A stretch of 64,000 nucleotides of DNA, from positions 248,001 to 312,000 of the forward strand of contig JAKZHN010000021.1 in assembly GCA_037179335.1 (NCBI GenBank). Direction: 5' to 3'. The DNA is from Cyclaneusma minus. Taxonomy: Eukaryota > Ascomycota > Leotiomycetes > Marthamycetales > Marthamycetaceae. Positions 46,101-56,400 of this stretch are shown piece by piece. Positions within the stretch are counted from its first letter, which is position 1. Each line of letters begins with the position of its first letter. The notes beneath the pieces are model-generated. The model was not told the DNA's origin. It did no database searches and saw nothing but the letters and a program-made list of their open reading frames with translations. A program made the translations under genes and the position numbers.

Positions 46101-46587
46101 TGCTCATACTCATTGGAGACGACAGAGCATCATCGAACACTGACATATCTCTGGGATCACGCTTCACGTCTAGGTGTCTCTGATCAAAAGCTGTCACATC
46201 ACTCTCCCTCCCCGGATGCGGGCTCGCAATAGACAGCGAGTCAGCCTTTATAGGACGCGGAGAAAATATATGGGACCCACCGTCCCTCACAGCCGTTTCC
46301 TCGTCGTGACCGTCGTCGTTGCGCGGCGTGTTACTAACTCTAGGCGTTGGGCGGTTTGGCGTGCCTGTCTCGGCGTAGCCCATGCACTGATGGCCATTCT
46401 CGGCGCATGTGGTGCAATAAGGCCGTTTTCCATCACATCGAGTCTTCCTCTTCCTGCAAGTCCGGCAGGCGGCATTGATTCGGCGCCTCTTCGTCGGCGG
46501 TTGGCCCTCGTTGTTGACGAAGCGGATCTGCTTGGGAGGCGCGATCGATGCGGACACAGGCGACCTCTCTCTGTCGACTGAAGTCAT
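43184..46587 (-). CDS. Zn2Cys6 transcription factor with fungal-specific regulatory domain
   Basis: Proposed exons are 46110-46587, 45669-45815 and 43184-45528, about 989 residues. The first intron (294 bp) is clear: GTATGA to TTTCCGACAG, phase 1, and is filled with a repeat array. The second junction is less sure. I prefer the acceptor before 45528, joining ASATP to EIPVYDPADP, but the acceptor at 45581 is possible. The zinc cluster is complete: Cys41-x2-Cys44-x6-Cys51-x6-Cys58-x2-Cys61-x6-Cys68, flanked by TKRRRINAA. A conserved linker reads SRRIPYFRYFGPTAIVPGF. The fungal_trans-type domain includes IFFSHLGCNYPFLKRE, CLLLAYEGFGDAQDSALW and IRMLLDLGIHKIDG. The tail is Pro/Gln/Gly-rich. It should bind CGG-type sites in the nucleus. 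Its pathway is unknown. Confidence 0.85.
45825..46045. repeat. Array G of the dispersed repeat, inside an intron
   Basis: About ten units of 19-21 bp: CCCAAGTGACTGAGAGAAA, CCCAAGTGATTGAGAAGAA, CCACAGCGATTGAGAAGC, CCAAGCTTTGAGAAGAATC, CCGAGCTATTGAGAAGAATC, CCGCGCTATTGAGAGG. It occupies most of the 294-bp first intron of the Zn2Cys6 gene and ends about 65 bp from the donor. Units in this array are more alike than in the other arrays. Confidence 0.8.
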
Positions 46588-47467
46588 GTCGGCTCTTCCC
46601 CAGCTTCAGGGTGGACCAGTAGGCCGGCTCATGTCGGAGGGCGCATTATTGGGCGGTGGAATTGGACGTGCGACTCGGCGGACCCGGTCTTCGAGAGCAA
46701 GGCAGGTGCAGCGACAAGAAGGGTAGAGGAAACAGGAAGGACTTTAGATGGCGCAGCTGTCCACGGATGATAAAGCTTGGGATGTGCGACGGAGCTTCTC
46801 TGAGATTCGGTGACGATGTGCGGGATGTTGCGGAGAAGCTTCCCGTCGCGGGACGCGGCCACTAGACCCTCGAGGGTACATAGAGTAAGGGGGGTTGGAA
46901 CTCGTAGGCTGCCACGTGGGCTCTATCGAGTTCGCACTCTACGAAGTACAATTCTAGAGGTGGAGGTATTCCAAGGTAATGTCTGTCGAACGGTACTTGT
47001 GTGAAAGAAAGTTTTGGGGCTTAAGCTTCAGATAAACTGGGAATAACTTGGCGCCGGCTGAAGGCCCGAACAGCCCCTAGCAGCACACCCAGTGGAGTGG
47101 ATTGGCAGCGGGTCGTGGAGACGGCGCGGAGATGCGGAGGTGGAGCGCGGGATTATCGCTGCAAAGGCACTCGGGAGTGGGGGCCGGGCCGTCGCTTACA
47201 CATTTTTGGGTGAAAACGCTAACATTCAATTGATAACTGGACTTTACAAGTTGATAGTGTGAAAGCCGAGTCCGAGAATCCAGACAATTCATTGTTCAAA
47301 TTGGCCAGTTACTCAACTTTTGGCGCTTGCGCATGTCTCGCTTAGATCCACCACCAATCAACAGCAAGCCCCTAACTGCTAACATCATTGTGGAAAAGGG
47401 CCTCTAATCTTTGGGCATTTCTTTGTTTCGACACTAGGCAGTTACTTAGATATCTCCTAATCCCCAA
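46588..47467. other. Promoter region of the first Zn2Cys6 gene and 3' flank of the second
   Basis: No coding frame is supported. Frames seen here are antisense or short. A GGAGATGCGGAGGTGGAG purine-rich patch is near 47120. Confidence 0.5.
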
Positions 47468-49603
47468 CTACCCAAAAACAACAACCACCCCCAACTCCTC
47501 CGCCACCTTCCTCCAGCCCACATCAACCTCTCCATCATCAACCCTCCTCCAAACCTCCTCCACAACCCTCCACGCCCTCGCAATGTTCACCATCCCCTGC
47601 CTCCCCCCCACCCCCCCAAAAGCGCACCTAGCCCTCCCCCTATCCTCCTCCCCCACCGCCTCCACACTCGCCACAAAAAGCGGCCACAGCAGCGCACTCA
47701 TCGGACCCCCCCACCGCACCACCCTCACACAAGACACCAGTCCCTTTCCCACATGATTCTGCACCATCGCCGCATCTCTCCTCATGCCTTTAACATAGCG
47801 ATACAAATACACAAGCGCTGCTTGGCGATACGCTTCTGCGTTGTTTAGGATTGACTGGATGCGTGCTTCTTCGGAGACTGAGGGAGAGCGGGAGTGGGTG
47901 TAATGGGGGCAGGAAAGGCGAGGCGACCATGAGGTAAGCGCGAGTTCGATGGCGGTGGTGGTGCTTTCGAACTCGGTGCGGAGGACGGTGGCGTGGCGGG
48001 TGTTGTTGGATTGGGTGGCAAGGGTTAGTTCTTTTTGGGCGGAGGGAAGGGTGGAGAGGCGTTGGATGATGGGCCAGAGGGAGGTGGAGAGGCCGAGGAG
48101 CGTGTCGATTGTGTCGAGGGGGGATGCATCGGAGGAGGAGGAGGAGGGACGGGAGAGCGCTGGTGGAGTGGTGGATATGGGAGATGTGCCGAAGGAGAGA
48201 GCGCTTATTACGTCGTAAAAGGCGAATGCCTGGCAGGTGTTAGTCAGTCCAATGCAATGGGGAGGAGGAGGGGGGCGGTTTACTCGTTCGAGAAAGCGGC
48301 TGGTGGGGCTTGATTCTGTGGAGCGGGATTGCATGACCGTCATTGCGCCCCTTAAATGGCCGTTGACTATATTCGAACTGTCTGGCTGAACCAACTAGGG
48401 GAATTGTCAGTCTTTTGAGGTCCTGGACCAAAAAAAGTAGATCTACACGTACCACTTCGTAATACACCAACAATATAATAGCCGCCAAGACCTCCTCTCG
48501 ATTCGCGTGGTTATTCTGGTCAATAAGCACAGCCAGTCCCTGCAAAGCCTTATTATGAAAGCCCAACGATTTCTCCTCATTCTGCACACCTCGATACTCC
48601 AAGTGTGCACTCGATAATGCGTAGATAGCATTCAAGACAGGCGAGCTTGAATACGAAAGTGGAAGCAACAGTTTCCGGAAAGGATTGCCGTCGTCCTCTT
48701 TCAAGACTATCAGGTGCGAGAGCACGTTGCAGAAGTGGTCGATGAGAACCCGTCGGTTTTTGCTCTCCGTGAACTCCATGAACTGCGGTGCTGAAAATTC
48801 GAGGAGCGGTGATACGACTGAAGACGGTGCAATCATCGAAAGGGAAGGGTACTGGCTTTTTGTTCGTATGAGTGTGTTCGTCACAGGCTCTTGAAGCATC
48901 ATGTGTCTCCGCACCAGGGAGTCTCTTCGCACCACTGAGTCCCTTCGGACCAGCGAGTTCCTCCTCACAATCTCTTGCGCGCCATCTTCAGTATTTCCCC
49001 GTCCTGCGTCCGGCTCCCGTATAGCGACATCGGTACAAGCTTCCGACACAGCATAAGTGTATTCAGAAACCTCATCCCAGCCACCATCTCCATCTCCAAA
49101 CTGGAACACAGGAGAAAGATCTGGGTCATGCTCGCAGTGCTCCCGCCACTGTTCTCCCTGGTGTTCCGAAAAATCGCTATCAGCCTGCGACAGGCCGGCC
49201 GTGGAGACTCGACGTCGTTTTCGAGGCTTAACGGGCTCATAGCCGCATTCGAGATTGCGCTCCAGGCAACGATCGCATCGAGGTCTTTGCTCGTTGCATT
49301 TTTTCTTCTGTGAAGAAGTTTAGAAATGTAAAGGCGCATGGGAAAGGCGACATGATAGGTATACCTTTTCTTTGCTATAGGGAGAACGATTGTCAGTACA
49401 GGTACTCTTATGCAGGACTGGGGTGGCAGAAGTAAGGTACTCACCAATGGATGCAGCCTTTAGCAGGATAAAAGACTCAGGATCAGCGTTACTGGTTCAT
49501 ATATTCAAAACAGATCAAGTTTGCCTCTCACGCATAGTAACTTACCGGCTCTGGATCTTCTCTTTGGAGTTTTTGGAGGTGCTCGCTTGGAATAGAGAAG
49601 CAT
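47468..49603 (-). CDS. Zn2Cys6 transcription factor with micro-exons in the zinc cluster
   Basis: Six exons: 49546-49603, 49445-49457 (13 nt), 49365-49374 (10 nt), 48453-49307, 48284-48394 and 47468-48229, giving 602 residues. All introns have GT..AG ends (GTAAGT, GTGAGT, GTATAC, GTACGT, GTAAAC donors) and every phase fits. The joined start is MLLYSKRAPPKTPKRRSRAG followed by a complete cluster: Cys21-x2-Cys24-x6-Cys31-x6-Cys38-x2-Cys41-x6-Cys48, then KPRKRRR. Further on are a repeat of VRRDS/VRRNS (SLVRRDSVVRRDSLVRRH) and a fungal-specific regulator domain (FMEFTESKNRRVLIDHFCN, SSPVLNAIYALSSAHLEY, EVLAAIILLVYYEV). Zn2Cys6 proteins bind CGG half-sites. The target genes are unknown. Without the two micro-exons the zinc cluster would be destroyed. 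Confidence 0.87.
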
Positions 49604-50099
49604 GGCGAAGAAGGATCTGCGAATACTATCGAAAGTCGTGGGCTGTGGGGGTGGAAAGCAGCTTCAGCAGGGGAAGCAGCATATCAGTGGATGGAATATA
49701 TCTTTGGAGGCCGATGTCTAAGTTATTCTGATACATGATAGACTCATCTCAAGACTATTTGCCGAAGGGACTGGAGCTGAGGGTTTAGTCGTCACGGTGG
49801 GCCTTGATTTATCGATCGCCACTGACGGTGCTCGTCTCGTTTCTTGCCTGTCTGCCGTCGGACTTTGACCGTTGGTTTGGCCACCTACTCGGTGATCATG
49901 CGAATCTGGGGTAGTATCCCGAACGGCCATTGGATCAGCATGGCGGAGACAATGCGGGGTACCCTTGAGGAACGTTCCGGAGCACGTGCTTCCGCGAATA
50001 CGATCGGATGAGAGTCGCACTGGGACTAGTTTTGAGGGCCTGCGGCGCCTTATATGCTATTAAGCGGTCTGAAAGCGATAAATAATGCTTTGAATTGTT
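49604..50099. promoter_or_regulatory. Upstream region of the micro-exon Zn2Cys6 gene
   Basis: About 500 bp of ordinary composition between the start codon and the AT-rich island. It holds no supported frame and probably contains the promoter. Confidence 0.45.
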
Positions 50100-50713
50100 T
50101 ATTAATGCGCAATAAACCAAAAAAAGCCGGGATAGCCCGACGCGGTCCAAAGTAATTTAAAATAATACAAAATTGTATAAAAATCATTTTAATTTAATAT
50201 TCCAATTTAATTTATTATTTGAATTTAATTTAAAATTTACTTAGCCAATCTAATTTAAAATTTACCTAGCAGCTTAATTTAAAATTCCATTTTAATTTAA
50301 GGTTTTAATTTAATTTGAAATTTATTTAGCAAATTTAAGCCTTATTTGCCAATTTGATTTAAGGCTTATTTGGCAATTTAATTTAATATTTATTTGGCAA
50401 TTTAATTTAAAATTTCATTTTAACTTAAAATTTTAATTTGATTTTAAATTTATTTAGCAATTTAATTTGAAATTCCAATTTAATTTAAAATTTATTTGGT
50501 AGATTTAAGGCTTATTTGCCAATTTAATTTAAAGCTTATTTAATAATTTAATTTAATATTTATTTGGCAATTTGATTTAAAACTTTAATTTAATTATTAA
50601 TTTGCTATAGTTTTTTTTTGGAATTAAAAACAAAGCCTGAAAAATTAAATTAGCTATTTTTATAATTTGCAATATTTTATATAATATATATAAAAACCAT
50701 GTATAATTGTATA

Positions 50714-50834
<121 letters not shown>

Positions 50835-50974
50835 TTAGCTTTAATTTGCAACGTTAATATTATTTTTTTATATTATATTAAATTAAAGCTAAATTTAAAA
50901 TTAAATAAAAGCAATTTATATTTAAGCAAATTTTTTAAATTAATTATTTAAACCAATTATTTAAACTAGATATT

Positions 50975-51385
50975 TAGCTAGCTATTTAAATTAGCCAGCT
51001 ATTTAAGCAATTAGCTATTTAAGCAATTAGCTATTTAAGCAATTAGCTATTTAAGCAATTAGCTATTTAAATTAGCCAGCTATTTAAGCAATTAGCTATT
51101 TAAGCAATTAGCTATTTAAGCAATTAGCTATTTAAGCAATTAGCTATTTAAATTAGCTAATTATTTAAGCAATTATTTATTTAATTAGCCAGCTATTTAA
51201 TTAGCTATGCAAGCAATTAGCTATTTAAGCAATCAATTATATAAGCAATTAATTATTTAAGCAATTAGCTATTTAGCCAGCCAGCTATTTAATTAATTAA
51301 TTATTTAAGCAGCCAATTATGCAAGCAGCCAGCTATTTAAGCAGCCAATTATTTAAGCAATTAGCTATTTAAACCAATTAGCTAT
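50975..51385. repeat. 16-bp satellite AATTAGCTATTTAAGC
   Basis: Many exact or near-exact head-to-tail copies of AATTAGCTATTTAAGC, mixed with variants such as AATTAGCCAGCTATTTAAGC and AGCCAATTATTTAAGC. A block of five exact copies recurs twice with AAATTAGCCAGCTATTTAAG between, so there is a higher-order arrangement. It sits in the AT-rich island. Confidence 0.85.
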
Positions 51386-52021
51386 TTAAATAAAAAATTA
51401 ATTTCCGGGCAATAAAGCGCGCGTTAATTAATAATAGTAAAGCAGTTAATTAAAAGCTGCGTATTTAATTTTAGCAGGCCCAATTTTATTTAATATTAGA
51501 AAATAAATGGCTAAATATAGGCTATTTGGGAAATATATAAATTATGCAAAAATAATATATAAACGAGATAAAAGCTTATTATAATGCTATGCTATTTTTA
51601 ATTGTATTTTTGGATTTCTATTTATTCCATATAATTTTATATTTCAAAAGCCCCCCTCAGCGATTTTTGCCCTCAATTGAAAGGGGGTCGCGCAGCCCGG
51701 CCCGAAAATAGCCAAAGGCTAAAGGTAAACCATAAGCTTACGCTTAATGGCATTCAAATCGGAATCCAGCCCTACCTGTCGACATTGATGATCGAGCCGC
51801 ACTTGGTGATTTGTCTCTCTGTAGTCTGATGCCATGTATTTTTGGAATCGCCAAACGAAAATGCTGCATTCGCTCCCTTCCGGTCCATCCCAGATATGCC
51901 CGCTATTTGCCGGACTCAACCTTGTCTTGATAACCTTGCTCCCCGTCTCCTGCAACCGTAGTCATATACACTTTCCTTGAACGCCCCGAGCCTTCCCATC
52001 TTGTACAGTAATGCAACAGTC

Positions 52022-53209
52022 TTATACCGCAGCATAACCTCCCCGTGATCCACTCCCTTGTACCGTATTGACGACCCTCCTCATCCAGTCTCGTAACAGG
52101 TAGGGCACATCGCGGATCGTATCGCCGTGGGGAAGCAGGTCCCAACCTCGAGCGCCATATCGTGTGTAGTTGAGCCAAGAGCCAAAGATCAGATAGGCTG
52201 CGGTTGCGAGGAAGGCACTGTAGGAGCATCAGTCAGCGTTGGTCTTCCTAATTATAAATGACTATCTCCCGCCGAAAAGAGGTTTGACTTACATGATGAT
52301 GAACCAGGTGAAGAAGCCCCAGCCGGCCTTGCTGCTGGAGCCTCCGTCGTCTCCATCCACATTCGTTTCGCAGGCATACTTTGTCCTCCACTCTAATCGC
52401 AGAACACCGGTCGTCTTGCCCCCGACGTCCCCCGCGGGATCATAGTTTACGTATCGAAGACTTGAGTTGGTGTTGAAATGTTCCTCGCCATCGTCGAAAT
52501 CTTCGCCATCGTTGCCGTCTCCATCGTCATTCTTTCCGTCGTTATCATCCTCGGCTTTCCTCTTTTCGTACTTGTCCTCGCCCTCATAATTCCCTTCCAA
52601 TCCCGTGCGATTTCTGTCACAAACAAACTCCACTATTGCCTGCTGTGGCACTCTGTTGGGGCCCTTCAAGGGGTCCATGCCACCGTGTAATTCCAAGCGG
52701 AGCCCTTCTTTTTCTAAGTCGGAGTTGGCTGGAGAATTGGCAAGACGCTCCCAAGTCGCATCGAGTTTTCCGCCTCCATGGTCCGCGATTTCGCCAGCTA
52801 TCGTTTTGACGCTGGCAATAACGTCTTTACCTTCCCCCGGATTTATGATGTGCTCAATGGCACAGACTGTAAACATTCAGATATTAGTAACTGCGGCCTT
52901 GGATAAATATAACAACCATCGCGTCTTACCTCGAGAACCATTTGGACATTGTTCCTCCTTCAACGCGTCACTTGATCTTTTCAAGTTGCGACAAATGTCG
53001 ATGGTGTATGTGGTATTATGGAAGGCGACCGACTTCTTCTGACTGACCATGACCGAATGCGGTCCCCCTAACGGTGACAGGTCGAAGCTCTTGCCATCGA
53101 TGCGGAAATTCTTGCAGTCGTATGTGGTGGCGGCCGCTGCGAGGGAAGGGAGGAGGAGAGCGGCCAAGAGACCAGCTCCAGAAGCCGAAGAGTGGGTAGA
53201 TAGGCGCAT
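52022..53209 (-). CDS. ATG27: Autophagy-related protein 27
   Basis: Three exons (52930-53209, 52293-52866, 52022-52217) give 349 residues. The ATG at 53209 starts a signal peptide (SGAGLLAALLLPSLAAA). The lumenal part has YDCKNFRIDGKSFDLSPLGG, TYTIDICRNL, and REQCPNGSR-like Cys pairs typical of a mannose-6-phosphate receptor-like fold, plus a very acidic stretch (DGDGNDGEDFDDGEEHF). Near the C-terminus are KAGWGFFTWFII, one membrane helix, then FGSWLNYTRYGARGWDLLP and RRVVNTVQGSGSRGGY. It ends in YAAV, which matches the tyrosine sorting signal of yeast Atg27 (YSAV). Atg27 is a type I membrane protein cycling among Golgi, vacuole and Atg9 vesicles and supports autophagosome formation. Confidence 0.92.
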
Positions 53210-54678
53210 GTTGATGTGCTTCACCGTTCACGGGATGCTCTGTCGGCTTCCGTCCTCTCCAGCTGACAAACCGGAGTGGTCAGTGGTTTCTGGTCCAAAG
53301 GAGTGAGCAGAAGTGCACTTGTGTCATGCAACTTCGAGGGAGTCACAGTCGCGGCAGTGGCAGATGCGGTAGTAGCCTAGTGAAGTTGGGGAGATTTGAA
53401 GATGCTCTCTTGACATGCTCTTGGCCAGATTCAAGGAGCTTGGATTAGCTCCGGGAGTTTGATGTCGAATCAGGCAGCTATGAGGTTGCTGCCTGGCGTG
53501 AGACAGCGCATGGAACGTGCTGCACGAGAACATGAGAGCCCCAACGACGATGAAGTCTCCCATTCAAGCGCCATATCGAAACATGCCCTCCATTCGGAAC
53601 ATTGCAGTCTCGATGTCCGCACCTTTTGTCGCTCTCCAGCAGCTTATGCGACTTCGCTTCGACTTTTGATGATATTAGTCCGTTCTCGGCCGTGGGCAAC
53701 GCGTCGCAAGGGAAAAAGGAGGCCAAAGTCCAACTCACGCTGTCACCATTTGTTCCACCGCCAACGAGTCTACTTTCTACCATTGCCGTTGCCTTCATCT
53801 GTTCCTCAGCTCTTCGTCTGTTCCGCGCGGTCTGGTCGTCAATAATGCTTCCTGAACACTCTGCCCCTAAAATGATCGCCAAATCCGTCTTGACCCCCTG
53901 TTCGAGTTCAGAGTCCAAGCACAAGATCAACCTCGCCAAAGGCTTCGTGGAGTCATGGTAGGCTGTGCTCATCGTTCTCGTTCATGAATCTCCCCTTTTA
54001 ATTAATGTTTGCATTCAATTGTTTTTCCGTTTCCGCTGCTTGACGGAGAATTTCGTTTTCTATCATTTTTATGCATGTACATGTCTCTGATGTACATACC
54101 CTTTTGTGCGGGCCCCTTTTCCATTGGCGGATTTTGTTTACTCCCAAGGAAACCCACCTGGGTCCCGAAACACGGTTGATGTGAAATCCAACTCCACTGC
54201 CGGCCTTTTACTTTCAACCCCCTGGCTCCGCTCCTCTGCCGTGTTTCTGGAACAACTCGAACCGCTTTGATCGCTCAGATCATCGGATGACCTACGTGGA
54301 CTCTGGCATTCTGCAGGAGGTTTTGTGGTGGATACTAAACATGGCGCATGGCCTGTCGGTACTCGGAATCCGCAACGATGCTATTCTCCTTCAAGCTTCG
54401 TCATGTCTAAACCCCAGCTTGGAGCTTACCGACCTCATCAATTTGTTGCGGGGTCAGCTCCTTTCATTTTATTACACCTGTCTGTTTTCGTAATTCTTCA
54501 GTCATATGTGGGTGTCGTTCTGCTGTCATGGGTGATGGATCTACGAATATAAAGCAGATCCAAGTCCAGGTCTCAAGGAGATTCTTCCCAACCCATACCC
54601 TCAAAGTCTCGAACTTTTCCATTCATTCACTTTGTCTCACCTCTATCCGTTCATTCCTTACCACAAATTTCCATCACC
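53210..54678. promoter_or_regulatory. Divergent promoter region of ATG27 and the GH12 gene
   Basis: 1.5 kb without a supported gene. A TATA-like box AATATAAAG lies at 54546-54554, about 125 bp before the GH12 ATG. The sequence just before the ATG is CT-rich (CCATTCATTCACTTTGTCTC). Frames of 110-165 residues at 53460-53970 have no domain on either strand. Confidence 0.5.
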
Positions 54679-55494
54679 ATGAAATTCTCTTCTTCTGTCG
54701 CCGCAGCTGCGCTTGCCGGCATTGCCGCCGCTGCCCCAACTGCCAGCGAAGGCGAACTTCCAACCCGAACCACCCTCGAGAAGCGTGCCACCACCATCTG
54801 TGGCCAGTGGGACACCGTTGAAACCGGTGCCTACACCGTCTACCAAGACCTGTGGGGCGAAGACAACGCCTCTTCCGGTTCCCAATGCACAACCGTCGAC
54901 TCCGACGCCATCGCATGGTCGACATCCTGGACCTGTAAGCCCCCCTCTCACCCACTCATTCACCAGGGTATATACTAACCACAAACAGGGGCCGGAGGAT
55001 CATCTGACGTCAAGTCCTACGCCAATGCCGTCGTCAGCTTGACCGCCCAAGAACTCTCCTCCATCTCCTCGATCGAATCAACCTGGGACTGGACCTACAG
55101 CGGCAGCGACATCGTCGCCGACGTCTCCTACGACATGTTCACCTCCTCCTCCGCCTCGGGCGACGACGAGTACGAAATCATGATCTGGCTCGCAGCCCTC
55201 GGCGGCGCCGGTCCCATCTCCTCGACCGGCAGCACCGTCGCAACTCCCACCATTGCCGGCGTGACCTGGGACCTGTACTCTGGTCTCAACGGCGACACCA
55301 CCGTCTACAGCTTCGTTGCTCAGAGCGAGGCTGAATCCTTCTCCGGCGATCTGATGGATTTCTTCGACTATCTGAGCGAGAATGAGGGATTCAGTCTGAG
55401 CCAGTACTTGTTGAGCATCGGTGCTGGAACGGAGGCTTTCACGGGTACCGATGCCGTGTTTACTACCACTACCTACTCGGCTACTGTGGCTTAG
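54679..55494 (+). CDS. Secreted GH12 endoglucanase/xyloglucanase
   Basis: Two exons, 54679-54934 and 54989-55494, give 253 residues. The intron runs GTAAGC to ACCACAAACAG with branch ATACTAACC. Residues 1-19 are a signal peptide (MKFSSSVAAAALAGIAAAAP). A Kex2-type site LEKR at 33-36 precedes the mature start ATTICGQWDT. Family 12 signatures are YTVYQDLWGEDNA, YSGSDIVADVSYDMFTS, and DEYEIMIWLAALGG with the nucleophile Glu148. The acid/base is in AGTEAFTG with Glu234. It should hydrolyse beta-1,4-glucan or xyloglucan outside the cell. The gene faces the aspartic-protease-like gene at its 3' side. Confidence 0.94.
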
Positions 55495-56400
55495 GTGGTG
55501 GGATAGGTGGACCAAGAGGGGGGGTAGGGCTGTTGGGGCGAGCGGGTTCATTGTATATAATTCGTAGGCACTTTTTGTTGTACATATGCTCTATCAAATT
55601 GCTGCAAATTGAAACTTCAAACTCCTGGCTGAGCCTATGTGTGACGTGCGCATCGTGGATCTTACAGAGCCTTCCTTTGGACTTCTTTCTTTGTTCATCA
55701 TCGAGAAGGGGGATGGGCGAAATAGGGGCTTTGGAAGTCATGGAAGCGTCACTAGGTTAGTCGGAACGAGGGGATTGTTTCTCCTATTTTCATAGATAAT
55801 TAGTATACAGTATTTTTTCGAAAAACTCCCAGCCAGAGGCTGTCTGTTGTCGGGTTGATGAGTGCTCGTTCTTGGTTAGTAGGAATGTTCTCTGATCTTT
55901 CTGAATATTCTTAGGACTAGGGATATGCTCTAGGATTAGGAACACCCTCAAGGCTTAGGAACATTTGAAGCAATCGAGAGTATTCTAAGTACCTAACTGG
56001 AGATATTCCGGAGGACCAATAATAGGGTGTTTTAGAACTGGAACTCTGGGAGATTGGAAGCATCTTCCCTGATTGGAAATGTTCTGAGTGATTAGAAATA
56101 TTTATGCCCATGAAGTATGAACTACAGAGAACAAAGTATGACGCTGAAACTCAGCCTCAGAAAGCCTAAAAGAAACGATGAATTTCGTATCGACAATATA
56201 CCCTACTTTTACCAAATACCTTAACCGACAAAAACGCTAATCCAGGGGGTATATGTATGTACTACGTATAAACAACGTGCTCCCACCAACCCCATCCACA
56301 ATCACACATTACCTCCCTCATCCCTCCATGCCCACCTAGGTATCCTACAGTTATTCCATTCCGTCAACCCATATTCCCACAATTCATCAAGGTAAGCTCG
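55495..56400. repeat. Convergent intergenic region with array H of the dispersed repeat (about 55885-56105)
   Basis: Decayed 20-bp units: TCTGAATATTCTTAGGACTAG, GGATATGCTCTAGGATTAGG, AACATTTGAAGCAATCGAG, CCCTGATTGGAAATGTTC, TGAGTGATTAGAAATATTT. Same unit as array A (AAGTGATTGGAATATTCG). The rest is 3' UTR-type sequence without a gene. Confidence 0.65.

Noticed and set aside
50975..51385. 16-bp satellite as a CRISPR array
   Set aside because: The units are contiguous without unique spacers, and the host is a fungus.
53459..53972. Possible small genes on either strand between ATG27 and GH12
   Set aside because: Frames on both strands are of equal quality, lack domains and have no convincing leader or splice sites.
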